Positions 1 through 11,282 of a stretch of DNA of 64,000 bases are shown here, piece after piece (the first letter of the stretch is position 1; each line of letters opens with the position of its first letter). Made by a program: the position numbers and the translations under genes. Source of the DNA: Petrosia ficiformis (taxonomy: Eukaryota; Porifera; Demospongiae; Haplosclerida; Petrosiidae); the NCBI GenBank assembly GCA_947044365.1, contig OX345636.1, forward strand, positions 40,962,191 to 41,026,190, in the 5' to 3' direction. The notes beneath the pieces were generated by a model. The model searched no databases. It was given only the letters and a program-made list of their open reading frames with translations, and was not told where the DNA came from.

Positions 1-1406
1 ATTTCAAATATGCTTTGTACTACTTTCAAAGTGTAGCTGTTGAACACACATGGCATTTTCATCCTATTTATATATAATTTTATGAGGTGTTGAGTAAGTA
101 TATACAACATGTCAAAGATGGACTCTATTGAGTCTTTGTTTATCCTCATCACATCATATAAACACTCATCACAAAGGAATAAACTACTTAATTGGGTTCT
201 AGTTTTTCCCTATATTCTGATAAATATAATAATATTGCAGAGCTAGTTTCGTCCGTCCTGAAGAGGGCAAGAAGAGATTTCAAACAGTAGTAATGCAATT
301 CATATATCCAAAAGGACTGTTGGTGTGTATGTTCGACAAAAAATTTTTCCTGTCATACCACCCACTCTGTCTTCAAGTCTTACATGTATAAAGCTAACCT
401 TAGAAAATAGTTCTTTAATTAACAGAAGTATACTTCTACATGTAGTTCTGAAAATCTAACTGAAAAAAATAAAAAATAGCAAATTATTTTAACGATTTCA
501 GTCTATATTTAATTCAGAACAGGACATTATAAAAGCAAATTTTTGCTGTTTCTGTTCAAAAAATGCTATAGAAACCTGCCAAACTAAAGTCTATTCACAT
601 TCATGATGTCTTCAAAATAATGATGTGATGATATGTAATGCAGCGTATAGTATAATGTCGTAAGGTTAATACATGATTATACTGTAACTCTAGATCTATA
701 ATTTAGCAATGGATTGAAATTTGACATACACAAAAAAGAACGGGAAGGATAATTATATGAAAATGGTACATGTAGAAAGATTGTTTGTCATTTCAAAATA
801 AAGTTATGAACATTTTTCTGAGGACAAGGTGAATGTGAATGACCTTTACATATAGCTTAATGACAGCAAACATCTTTAACGTAAACTAACAATGGATATT
901 CTACCTACATGTACGTCACGTCACATTCAATGACAATCAAGTGGTCAGGGAGATGTAAAAGAATCATGCTGATAGAACAGTATTTCACTAATATTGATAC
1001 TACAGGACACACACAACCTACATGTATGTTGTATACATAATATTAACAAGGTGCTGTTCTTTGAGCATGATCCGATGTAAAAATTATCTATAATTATGGC
1101 TTGATAGAAGATTAGTTTGATAAGGTGATGAGGTGTATAACAAGTCAGTATAATACATGCATGAAGTATATATACCTTAGTAGTAACCACCAAACAGAAC
1201 AATTTCAGCCACTCAGCTTGGCTGTCTTTTAAAGCATCCTTTTCAATCACGCAACTTCAGTTCCACGATTCATATTCTATCAGTACATGAATGCCTGATC
1301 CAAACCAAGTATGAATTAACACCAGTTGTTCAAGTCACTGAGTCTGGCCAACATAGGCACATTGAAGTACATGTAGTCTATACTCTATAGTCTAGTTATT
1401 AAATTA
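1..1406. other. AT-rich left flank, mostly without recognisable genes
   Basis: No convincing protein family is visible here. Bases 655-690 carry one member of a short repeat (ATAAGGTTAATACATGATTA followed by an ACTGTAAC-type sequence) that recurs near 26440, 26520, 31645, 56310 and 59170. The only coding-like item is the candidate minus-strand exon listed at 1176-1254. This block does not match the left end of either 28-kb copy. Confidence 0.6.
1176..1254 (-). CDS. Candidate internal exon, unknown protein
   Basis: Read on the minus strand, a 79-base open segment lies between a plausible AG acceptor (after CTGAAG) and a GTATAT donor. It gives 26 codons with a balanced composition (CVIEKDALKDSQAEW, then LKLFCLVVTTK). 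The entry phase is 1 base and the exit is phase 0. No family is recognised and no neighbouring exon was found, so this rests only on splice signals and protein-like composition. Confidence 0.3.
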
Positions 1407-1480
1407 AATTAAACTAGTGGGTGTGGCTGGGATGAGCTGTAATATATCCACGTCCCGATGATTGATCCTTAAGTCGGATC
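1407..1480. repeat. Junction sequence J, copy 1
   Basis: A 74-base sequence starting AATTAAACTAGTGGGTGTGG and ending in AGTCGGATC. It occurs three times in the window, always at an edge of the large duplication. Here it runs straight into block L and lacks the last bases (CGAAG) of the palindromic TCGGATCCGAAG present at the other two copies. Confidence 0.85.
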
Positions 1481-3352
1481 ACTTGGCTGAAGTGAGAAGC
1501 ACATTCACCAAAAGAACATTCCTAAGGCACTTATCAAGAACCGCCCCCCACAAACTTGTGGTTTGACAGGAATCTAATGAATGTTCTTTTGAATACTCTT
1601 TTGCAACAATTGTACTTCCTGCCTTGAAGATTTTGTAAAGACTATGGTGTGAAGATTTTGTAAAGACTATGGTGTGAATAATGGTTAGTTATCACAGTAT
1701 ATAATTTATTTATTTTAATACACAGATATTACATGAGATTTTGTCTATGAACAAACATGGTTAGTTATTCTAGTTATCACTGTGTATAATCTATTTATTG
1801 TACCCATTGTTATACACAGATATCACATGACAAGACGATGTGGATTAACACTACAGAATTAACTTAATGAAACAATCACTTTACTTTTGAAAAAATAGAC
1901 TCTAGTTATTACTTTATTATACAATTTTCTAATATTTTGTTTGTAAAAGGTTTTTGTTCAACACAAATTAAAATAACTGCATAATAATAGTCCAACACTA
2001 CTTTATGAAAAGCAGTAGCATTATGATATGAATTTGGCTTAGTCTACACTAGACAAAGATTACTACATCAGTAAGTGGAACTACTGTCCAATATACTAGT
2101 TTTGAATGACAATCTGGAAAAAATGACATAAAGTGGTGTATTACATGTAGAGGGTATTATTGTGAAAGTGACTCAAAAAATATGATATTGGCAATTAAAC
2201 ATGCAACAGTTGTTCCACTTTCTGATATGATGTATTTCAGTGTGCTGAGTTCATATTTTTTGAAAGTTTTGCCATTCGGATGACTGTTTTCAAGTTACAC
2301 CCACTTTTGATCATTTCACTGGCTTTGATCTTTGCTTTATTAAGCTTTCTACAGGAACTACAAGCTTCAGATCATCACAAACCATCAAGTCATCTCTGTG
2401 AAGGAATTTAGTGTATTGTAGGTGGGTTCTTATGTAATGAGACTCCCTGAAATACCCTGTATATTTCTATAAACTTATCGAACACCACTCTGAATTAGAA
2501 GTGGGCGTAACTAGTAAACCGTGTCCCCAGTGTCAAAAATTTCAAAAAAAATGAACTCAGCACATCGAATTCCACTAAGTCAGTGAGTGGGACCACTGTC
2601 AGAGGTCTACTTTCCAATATACTAGTTTTGAATGACACTCTGGAAAAAAATGGCATAAAGTGGTGTATTACATGTAGAGGGTATTATTGTGAAGGTAACT
2701 CAAAAAATATGATATTGGCAATTAAACATGCAACAGTTGTTCCACTTTCTGATATGATGTATTTCAGTGTGCTGAGTTCATATTTTTTGAGAGTTTTGCC
2801 ATTCGGATGACTGTTTTCAAGTTACACCCACTTTTGATCATTTCACTGGCTTTGATCTTTGCTTTATTAAGCTTTCTACAGGAACTACAAGCTTCAAATT
2901 AATCATCAAATCATCACAAACCATCAAGTCATCTCTGTAAAGGAATTTAGCATATTATAGGTGGGTTCTAATGTAATGAGACTCCCTGAAATACCTTGTG
3001 TAATTAATCCACTCGCAATGAGACAAGGGAAACTACACAATTCAGTGAAACAAGTTCATTATATTCAGTACAATGTATGCTTTAGTGCGTTCCTATCCAT
3101 GGTTGATGATATATATGTACATGTACCGAGTTTACCTTCCCTATAGTTTCACAGTTTAGTTACATAGTCATGTACATGTACATGTACATACTTACATGTA
3201 GGCACTAGTAGTTGCATCTCACTTTCTTCAAATAGATTAGTGAATAACAATAATTTGATTGAGACTATCAATTAGGTCTTGCTCAGATGGTTTTTGCATG
3301 CATAACCTCAGCCAATGGACACCACAGCTGCTAAAGAAGGATCACTAGGCTT
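1481..3352. repeat. Flank block L (left copy)
   Basis: This block is nearly identical to 60303-62657. Its first 160 bases hold a minus-strand open stretch whose counterpart is the 68-residue reading frame at 60286-60492; no family is recognised. The left copy carries an extra 25-base duplication near 1640-1670 (AGATTTTGTAAAGACTATGG repeated). The rest is the tandem repeat listed separately and AT-rich sequence with ACATGTACATGT palindromes around 3170-3191. The match ends at the satellite array on this side and at the PHD gene flank on the other side. Confidence 0.85.
2068..3010. repeat. Tandem repeat, 526-base unit, two copies
   Basis: The landmark CCAATATACTAGTTTTGAAT occurs at 2088 and 2614, a 526-base period. 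Units differ by a few substitutions and small indels, and the second unit is shorter on its right. At the matching locus on the right there are three units. Short open frames inside are not protein-like. Confidence 0.85.
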
Positions 3353-4368
3353 ACACTTCATGGCAATTACTTAGTATCAGTAGTGGATGTATATTCAAGA
3401 GACAAACACAATGGTGGTGGTTACTTAAGTAGGTTGGGTCACCACACCCAGCTATAAGCCGTAGAATACCTTTAAGCTCTTATAGCTGGGAATATACACT
3501 TCATGGCAATTACTTAGTATCAGTAATGGATGTACATTCAAGAGACAAACACAATGGTGGTAGTTACTTAAGTAGGTTGGGTCAACACACCCAGCTATAA
3601 GCCGTAGAATAGTTTTCAGCTCTTATAGCTGGGAATATACACTTCATGGCAATTACTTAGTATCAGTAGTGGATGTATATTCAAGAGACAAACACAATGG
3701 TGGTGGTTACTTAAGTGGGTTGGGTCACCACACCCAGCTATAAGTCGTAGAATACCTTTAAGCTCTTATAGCTGGGAATATACACTTCATGGCAATTACT
3801 TAGTATCAGTAATGGATGTACATTCAAGAGACAAACACAATGGTGGTAGTTACTTAAGTAGGTTGGGTCACCACACCCAGCTATAAGCCGTAGAATACCT
3901 TTAAGCTCTTATAGCTGAGAATATACACTTCATGGCAATTACTTAGTATCAGTATTAGATGTACATTCAAGAGACAAACACAATGGTGGTGGTTACTTAA
4001 GTGGGTTGGGTCACCACACCCAGCTATAAGCCGTAGAATACCTTTAAGCTTTTATAGCTGGGAATATACACTTCATGGCAATTACTTAGTATCAGTAATG
4101 GATGTACATTCAAGAGACAAACACAATGATGGTAGTTACTTAAGTAGGTTGGGTCACCACACCCAGCTATAAGCCGTAGAATACCTTTAAGCTCTTATAG
4201 CTGGGAATATACACTTCATGGCAATTACTTAGTATCAGTAATGGATGTACATTTAAGAGACAAACACAATGGTGGTGTTACTTAAGTGGGTTGGGTCACC
4301 ACACCCAACTATAAGCCGTAGAATACCTTTAAGCTCTTATAGCTGGGAATATACAATTCATGGCAATT
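3353..4368. repeat. 143-base satellite array, seven units
   Basis: The landmark CACTTCATGG recurs at 3354, 3498, 3640, 3783, 3926, 4069 and 4212, with a decayed start at 4354, giving a period of 142-144 bases. Every unit contains an inverted repeat, CCCAGCTATAAG and CTTATAGCTGGG, separated by about 20 bases, so each unit can fold into a hairpin. The array is absent from the corresponding place on the right (after 62657) and from the start of the second 28-kb copy. Confidence 0.95.
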
Positions 4369-4739
4369 ATTTATAGATAAGACATTCAAAACAATATAAA
4401 ACATGATATTGCTACTGTATGTTATACATTGTTTTGTAATTAATAATAGCATACATTATTCTTTTCATCATATAGATAAAATCTATAGATTGTAAACTAG
4501 ACCAAACATACCTAAAGTAGCAATACAGTTTTGATGAATATAAACAACTTAAATAACAATTGCAAAACTGGCAAGAAAGTAAATATTAACTAAAAAATAA
4601 TTATTGTAAGTATATACATATATATATATAATTATATATATATATATATATACATGTATATATATCATTATTATATACATTGTAGCGATTAGCATTCATA
4701 ACAATCAAGACTAACACAATAATTAGGCAAGATTATAAG

Positions 4740-4770
<31 letters not shown>

Positions 4771-4856
4771 ACATTGTAGCGATTAGCAATCTAGACTAAC
4801 ACATTAATTACCTTTTAATGGCCATCACAACAAGCGGTTTTATGCCACACCTTCAG
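4369..4856. other. AT-rich spacer with TA microsatellites
   Basis: Contains TA runs near 4616-4660 and 4738-4770 and a repeated sequence (ACATTGTAGCGATTAGCA at about 4678 and 4772). No gene is visible. Confidence 0.6.
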
Positions 4857-4911
4857 GAGTGTTCTTTTGGTGAATGTGCTTTTCACTTCAGCCAAGTAGT
4901 CGGATCCGAAG
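4857..4911. repeat. Inverted fragment of L start joined to palindrome TCGGATCCGA
   Basis: Bases 4857-4897 are the reverse complement, with a few mismatches, of the first 41 or so bases of block L (ACTTGGCTGAAGTG and onward). They abut AGTCGGATCCGAAG, which is also the end of J. At 60291-60310 the same palindrome is followed by L in the opposite orientation. This marks an inversion or recombination breakpoint just upstream of the first GT64 copy. Confidence 0.8.
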
Positions 4912-5402
4912 TCTGAATTTGATAACCTTAATACCTCCCCACGGCCAAAGATATGGAAAGAAAAGCTATAGTGCTAATCTTTACTATCACAACTTTATTG
5001 ATTGTTACTTTATTGACCGCTCTTAATAGTTTGACATTTGGATCTTCTACAACAGTGGTCGAAGTGTTGCACGAGGAGCAGCGGGTCGGGAGGCTGGAAC
5101 TTGAGACTTGGCCAAACTGGGCGTCAGTGTCCCAAAAAACTTACACTGTATTGTTCCTGACATACAAACGAACTGATATTCTTGGTAGGGTTTTGGCAAC
5201 TTCGCACTTGTGGACCGTGTCATCGTTGTTTGGAATGATGTGGATGAACCCACTATACCCAAGCATTTCACCAACTACAATTGTTCAAAAGAACTATTCT
5301 TTAAAAGACCCCTTGTTAACAGTTTGAATAACAGATTTATTCCTTACCCTGAGATAAGGACAGAAGGTATGAACTCATAGTTAGTATGCTCATATAGCAT
5401 AC

Positions 5403-5428
5403 TGATATATATATATATATATATATAG
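5403..5428. repeat. TA microsatellite in GT64 intron 1
   Basis: A run of TA dinucleotides just after exon 1. It is a few units longer than its counterpart at 33282-33301. Confidence 0.8.
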
Positions 5429-5510
5429 TATGATGGTGACATCATCCCTTTGATGTGGTGAGTCCTATATATTGTATATAGACCTTCCATTTGCACACTA
5501 TGCAGGAGAT

Positions 5511-6059
5511 TAGTCTGGGGACCCGCCCCTTCGCAACGAGGAAGGGTCTGGCAACATGCGTATTCACAAGTTGTCACAGTGGAATTTGAAGAATTTTTAA
5601 TTATGGTTGTATAATTTATTATGTAAAATTTTTAATATGCACATGCACGTATGGCGTTCCTGAGTGTAGTCAGCTTTCAGACCTCAAGACTGGTATTCTT
5701 CAACCATGCTTTGCATTATAGATATTAAGGGAGTCATAATAATCACGATGGAGGAACTGGTACTTCTCAAAGTGTTGAATACAAGTGGAAGAAGGGCAAA
5801 ACAAAGGCTTTTACCATATGCAGTTGGTAAAATAACAAAACAATCTTTTCTTTTTAAGAAGTGCGAAACAACTTTTAGCTGTTCTGGCTTGATAGCATCG
5901 TATCCCAGATGATTCCCAGCCTGCTTGATAATATAACTAAAAGCACACGCCCCTGATCGGTTAGATCAAAGCGTAGCAGAAATCCTGCTACGGTGACAAC
6001 TTGTGAATACGCATGTTGCCAGACCCTTCCTCGTTGCGAAGGGGCGGGTCCCCAGACTA
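5511..6059. mobile_element. Mutator-like MITE with 66-67-base TIRs and 9-base target duplication
   Basis: The element begins TAGTCTGGGGACC and ends with the reverse complement. The inverted arms 5512-5577 and 5993-6058 look perfectly complementary. It is flanked by GCAGGAGAT at 5502-5510 and 6060-6068, a 9-base direct repeat typical of Mutator-like insertion. The 549-base length is far too short for a transposase. A 68-residue plus-strand frame (5706-5912) inside has no recognised family; it could be captured sequence or chance. The element sits inside sequence related to the TIR element starting at 6097. Confidence 0.9.
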
Positions 6060-6096
6060 GCAGGAGATGTCACCATCATACAATATATTGTATATA

Positions 6097-6235
6097 GTAT
6101 GCTAATAGGTCCTATATACTGAATATAGGACCCTCGTTTTGTGTCCTCGGATGTGATATACAGTATACACAAAGGGGCTACACTTCCTTGGACAACAGGA
6201 AGTAATGCACTTGTGTGGATTCTGTATTGAAAACT
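6097..6235. mobile_element. Left remnant of a TIR element (right half deleted)
   Basis: Begins GTATGCTAATAGGTCCTATA. In copy 2 this arm pairs with an inverted arm at 34762-34825. Here the right arm and flank are missing, and the sequence jumps at about 6235 to the equivalent of 35211. The lost arm shows that copy 1 suffered a deletion. Confidence 0.8.
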
Positions 6236-6562
6236 AAGTTATGTGACTGGTTGTTGCTTAAATAATAGCTGTTGACCTCTCCTAGCTAGTTAAGTTAGTA
6301 TCTTATTGAGTCAATGAAATAATAATGGTAGACTGCACAAATTATATCTAGTCACTCACTGTATAACTTTTTCCAACCATGCAGTGACACCCACCGTTTT
6401 TAGTCTTGTTAATTAGCTATTATATATTATTATGATGCTATATTATATGTACATACATCATTGTAATAATGAAAGTAGCAATAAAAAAAAACAACAATGA
6501 TTATCTTATCTCAGAAAATAAACGCTAAATTCTAATTAATAAAGTTGAAAAAGGAAAGTGTT

Positions 6563-6618
6563 GGTAGTCACTAAGAATCGAACCCAGGGCCACTGACTTC
6601 ATCCACCAGTGACCTGCC
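6563..6618 (-). ncRNA. tRNA-like SINE remnant
   Basis: On the minus strand there is an exact pol III B-box core, GGTTCGATTC, inside a T-arm-like hairpin (CTGGG, loop, CTTAG). The acceptor-like ends GGCAGGT and GACTACC pair only partly. At 56 bases it is too short for a functional tRNA. Inverted GGAAAGTG and CACTTTCC flank it. Best read as a tRNA-derived SINE or tRNA pseudogene. Confidence 0.5.
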
Positions 6619-8076
6619 AGTATTTTTCACTTTCCACTTTCAGCCTTATTAATTATAATTCATTTTCAATGAGGCAAGATTAGCAAATCATTGTGATACT
6701 TCAGCAAACAAAAAAGTGATTTGTCTGCGAAAAATTACTAATAATTATAGAATTTAGTGTTTATTTTCTCTGAGGCAAGATTAGCAAATCTTGTAATAGT
6801 CAACACCTTTTGATATGTAACGTTTTTTTTTTTGACTACCAGTGTTTTTTACATGGAAAGCATGGGCATAGACAGCTGTTTAGAAGCAGAGGATTTAGTG
6901 GAATGTGTGCCTTTGGCGTGCATGAAATTTTGCTAATATTAATTATTCATGAAAGGTGTGGCTTTGTATTTATTTAAAATAATGATTATCAATGTAATGT
7001 GCACAGTCTATTGTCTAGTATTAAATTTACAATGAATTTTAAAGCTGAATTTATAATTACCTAACTACTAACTGGGAGGGCTGAAGCCCCTCCCCTATTA
7101 ATCAAGAGAAGGATTAGCTATATATAATCAATATGGACATTTATTGGCAATCAAGGTATGGTGTACATATACAACTTGTTAACTAGTTTGGTCAATTTAA
7201 GTAAGGTGTAATTTCTTTGATATACATGTATGTGTATTACCTGCATGAATTTACCATGTGATTTATTAGTTACTGAAACTTTCTGGAAGATTATTTATCT
7301 ATACCCTTTGGCTGTTGTCATGTGCTTTTGAAGCTTGTTAGCAAATTATCCTAAACTGTATATATCACATCACACAAGGGTGGCATCTATTTCTAATTGG
7401 TGTAGAAGGAAGATATTCAAAGGCAGTCATAACTCGAGGGCAGCTCCCATTTAAAGCAATATTGTAACTTTGGTGGGGTATCATCATTTGTTTTGCTTTG
7501 CCATTTGAAATAGTATGTATATTCGAGTAATGCAGATAACATTCTCTCTTGTTACTGTAACTGTTGTAATGGTTCTGTAATCCAAACTAAAGTATACACA
7601 AAATTTAATTTGGCAGATATCAATTTTGAATAATCTCACACTCAATTGTCAATAATCAGTATGGGTATTAGCAATGCGTAAAAATTTCCCAGCAACAGTA
7701 TTCACTTTTTGGTATACTCACATTCAGTCTAAAAAATGTCAAGTAGAAACACCCATTCATGCGAGATATTATCTGATAAATCTAGAGTATGTCAATTAAA
7801 ATTTGAGACTAATCCATATTATAATTATTAAGTATAATGGGAGATGTTGATAATAAGTCAAAAAACTCATGATGTGTCAGTGGCAGATATTTCCACATGT
7901 ACCCCTGAACTCACGTTCAAGCATTTATAATTAATGTCAGCAGACATGGGGTAATAGTAATATATAATAGCAATAGTTATAGTAATGAGTAAATGTTTCA
8001 AGGCAATAACAGGAGCTTATGAGCAGCGTGAAGTGGTGCGAAGGAGCATTGAACTCCAATATATTCTGCAAACCAA
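6619..8076. other. GT64 intron 1, repeat-rich, no gene
   Basis: Contains two diverged copies of a GAGGCAAGATTAGCAAATC sequence (6670 and 6772) and a short open stretch near 6862-6930. From about 7330 the sequence is strongly conserved with copy 2. Confidence 0.5.
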
Positions 8077-8696
8077 CTATTCTCGAATCACACCTGTGCA
8101 AACTGCCTTATATGGCAAACTACTGTAAACTGTGTAAGTGATTAAGTAGGCATGATAAGCGTTTATTGAAATATAAAGTGAATAATAACTATTGAAATTA
8201 AAGTCATTTGTGTGTCTGACAAGATGTGTAGAAGTAGTCTGTATAATCCCCCACTTCTTTCCAGACTGAAATGATACTAATATAGCCAGCAAAGGACAAG
8301 TGCTACCAAGGTCTGCAACAAAAGTCTCAAGGAAGTGTATCAAGTCTACTGGGTGCATAAAAGGATGATTAATAGTCAATAACAAAAGCAATATCTCTAA
8401 TGAAATAACCACATGATGATTAGTTTGTTAGTTGGAATGAAATTTGAAAGCACCTCGTATTCAAGCTATCTTCTTGAGTTTCTTTTCGGCTTGTATAGAA
8501 CTTGCATTTCAGGTTTCCACTCCATTTGAAGGTCCCATTTGTAGTATTCCATCCCAGTAATCTGTGCATTGGTTCTTTTGATCACAATTTGATATTTACT
8601 AAACAACAAATCTGGATTGGAATGTAGCTTGACTGTTCTTCTGCATGACATTGTTTCTTGACAATAATTGTAGTAATTGCCCATCCACTTCCACAA
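8077..8696 (-). other. Two conserved open frames of unknown nature in intron 1
   Basis: Minus-strand frames of 111 residues (8077-8412) and 76 residues (8466-8696) lie antisense to GT64 intron 1. The upstream frame includes WKWMGNYYNYCQ and a basic C terminus; the downstream one includes FLETFVADLGSTCPLLAIL. No family is recognised and no clear splice signals join them. They are almost unchanged in copy 2, but neighbouring non-coding sequence is equally conserved, so this is not evidence of selection. Confidence 0.25.
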
Positions 8697-8814
8697 ACCA
8701 GAACACTTATATTTAACTCAGGTTTTTGACCATAGTTGGAGTTTTGCTGAAAGTGTGATTCGACAAAAATGGTTAGTGCAGTTTGACGCTCCCTCGCAGC
8801 GGTCGTAAACTCTT

Positions 8815-9215
8815 GGTAATAGTAATAGTAATAGTAATTTTAAAAAACTGAGGTATTAGTATTAGTAATAATCAAGTAATAGTAGTAGTAAAAATAATAT
8901 ACAATCTCTATGTTGAGGTAATGGTAATAGTAATTGACCTTGAGTAATATGTTCATTTAAAGTAGCTGGGGCCATTAGAGAGACTTTCTTTTAGTATTGA
9001 AGTATTTGGAAGGAAAATGTTTTTTGTCATAAACATTAAATGCAGTTTAAAACATGACAAATTCAAACAAAGCTCAATGCTATAGTAATCCATAACAGTA
9101 ATAGTATAGTAATATTATGATATTAGTAATAGTAAAAGCAATATAATACACTGACTCTGAAGGTATTAGTAATAGTAGTTTAATCTAATAGTAATATATA
9201 GTACATTTCATTGTA
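8815..9215. repeat. Degenerate TAGTAA trinucleotide-rich tract
   Basis: Repeated TAATAGTAATAGTAA-type sequence scattered over about 400 bases of intron 1. Copy 2 lacks about 190 bases of it around 38745. Confidence 0.7.
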
Positions 9216-10444
9216 ATATCTGAGTGTCAATTTATAATACTATTCTTTACATTTGTCATTAAACACGTCTACATCTTGGTATTAGTATAGACCTGTATTC
9301 ATAGATACATGATCACATAGTTAGTTTATGTAACATGAATATATATAATGTTTATTTTCAGCTGTGTTGATTATTGATGATGACCAGCTTCCTAGAGGAA
9401 AAGACTTGGAGCTTGCATTTCATGTTTGGCAGGTATGTTCTCTAATATAAAGACATGCATATCATTTAACAAAGAGAGAACATGTAAATACATGTAGGTC
9501 TGGCCGGTTTAATAACTCCTCTTTACAACAAAGCAAGTTAACATGTATACTTTGACAAAGTTTCATGAAACACCCCACCCATAGTGGTACCATGAATTAA
9601 CTTGTATAATTATCAAGCAATTTAACAATTAGAGAGGGTCATGCAACATTCAGTTGCTCTGTATTTGTTGATGCACCTCATATTTTGTCATCAATACATG
9701 CTACAAACCCACAAATTTTCTAAGAATTCAGGAATCTATATTTTTGTAATAAATTTATATTTGTATAGAATTCTCCTCAACTAATTGTTGGATTTCAATC
9801 AAGAGTTCATACATATGACAGTACATCTCGACGCTATGGATTAGTTGACAAAAAGCATAAATCTCAGCGACCCTCAAAAGAAAATCCTCGATACTCTTTC
9901 ATATTAACTATCACTTGCTTTGTTCATATCCACTACCTACATATGTATACATATGAGTTACCAAGACGATTTTATCATTTCGTTGAATTACATAATAACT
10001 GTGAAGACATATTTTTGGCTGGAATGGTTGGAGAGTTTCTTAGAAAAAGTGGACGTGAACAACCTTGTTGTATTTGGGTAAAGGGGCATGGTCAACATTT
10101 GGAGAAAATTGCAAGTATGTATTACTTTAAATATAATTGTAATCTCTTTATCTTATATAAAATGAAGTCTGTCTACACTATATCACAATGAATACAGATG
10201 TGTGTTGATGAATTGATTGAAACAACTCATCAACTTGAATGTCAGTAAACATTCTGTATAATGTCAAAGATTAGTATCTTAGAAAATATCATTAATGAAT
10301 TTTTTTTCTCATATAGAAGGCTTCAAAGGTATCAATCATTCTAATAAAGGATTCTGGCCACAAAGACAACAAGCAATGAATATGATGGTTAAAGAATATG
10401 GCCATTTGCCACTGAAATTTACAAACGTACTTATAGAAACTTAA

Positions 10445-11189
10445 TTTTTTTTGTGTTGTGTCATGAGATCAATGCTGATAATTTTATTCATGAATAATGT
10501 TACAATGTGTTGCATGACATTATGATTAGATTTATCATTATCAGTTCAAAAGCTGTTATGAACATTACAGAGATTTGTTGCCAAAGCATTAATTTAGAAT
10601 ATAAAATAATAAATGACATTTTCTATAAAAATGATAGGATTTGTAGGGATGTCAAAACCAGGTCGGGATGGGTCACAGGAACAAAATTAAACTAACCATG
10701 CCAATTCCTGCATATATAAGTACATGTCACTAAAGAGCAAAAAACAAAAAAGCATATATGTAGGGCTATATGGAATTGGTTTGTTTAATTTTGTTCCTGC
10801 TGTTAGCTACCCATCCTGACCTTGTTCACATAATTTTTAACCTATCATATTTATTGATGATGTTTCTTATTATTCTTGTTTCCATTCTTGTTTTTTTGAA
10901 TGTAAGTTAGTTGTAGCATTATACAAATTTTCGTAGCCATTAGTAACAATTGTATATAAAATACGAGTGATTGAAATTCAGCAAAAATGTCTTGTCATAA
11001 TGTACTAAATTAAAAAGTAAATGTGGGATATTGAGAATACATCTGAAAACTGGAACCGGCAGTTCTGTAACACACAAAAAGATTTAATTAAGTAGTAAAA
11101 CAACTGGATAATACCTATAACATAGTTAAATAGACCTGCACATGGTCCTGTTGTATGATGGGTATTAGTTAATTAAGAACTTCATATAA
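10445..11189. other. GT64 downstream spacer with a foldback element
   Basis: Bases about 10620-10880 form an imperfect long inverted repeat. AGGGATGTCAAAACC and AACAAAATTAAAC on the left pair with GTTTAATTTTGTTCC on the right around a centre near 10735. The same family, with GGGATGTCAAAACCC arms, occurs at 30590-31635 and 35621-36661. The small open frame at 10507-10695 lies over it and is not thought to be a gene. Confidence 0.6.
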
Positions 11190-11282
11190 TTAAGGTGGTA
11201 CTAGGGAGTGGGTGGATGCGACTCCAATCAGTTTCAAAATAGAATATTATATAATATGACTCTAACCTGGTGTAATAATTAC

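Larger units (their letters stand above)
4953..10444 (+). pseudogene. GT64 exostosin-like glycosyltransferase, copy 1, frameshifted
   Basis: Same four-exon gene as at 32821-40301. Exons are 4953-5366, 9362-9432, 9769-10114 and 10317-10444, with matching GT-AG borders. The N terminus has a signal anchor (about residues 4-24), then the GT64 start (YTVLFLTYKR). Exon 1 lacks 10 bases between 5196 and 5197 relative to copy 2, which shifts the frame after GRVL and ends it at residue 124, before the DDD motif of exon 2. Exons 2-4 remain open, with the NCED motif in exon 3. Other differences from copy 2 include F for S in the stalk and K for Q in exon 4. The break may be a real inactivation, a null allele or an assembly or sequencing error. 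Intron 1 (about 4 kb) is full of transposons. Confidence 0.85.

Noticed and set aside
3353..4368. Possible CRISPR array
   Set aside because: The repeats are 143-base tandem units without variable spacers, in animal DNA.
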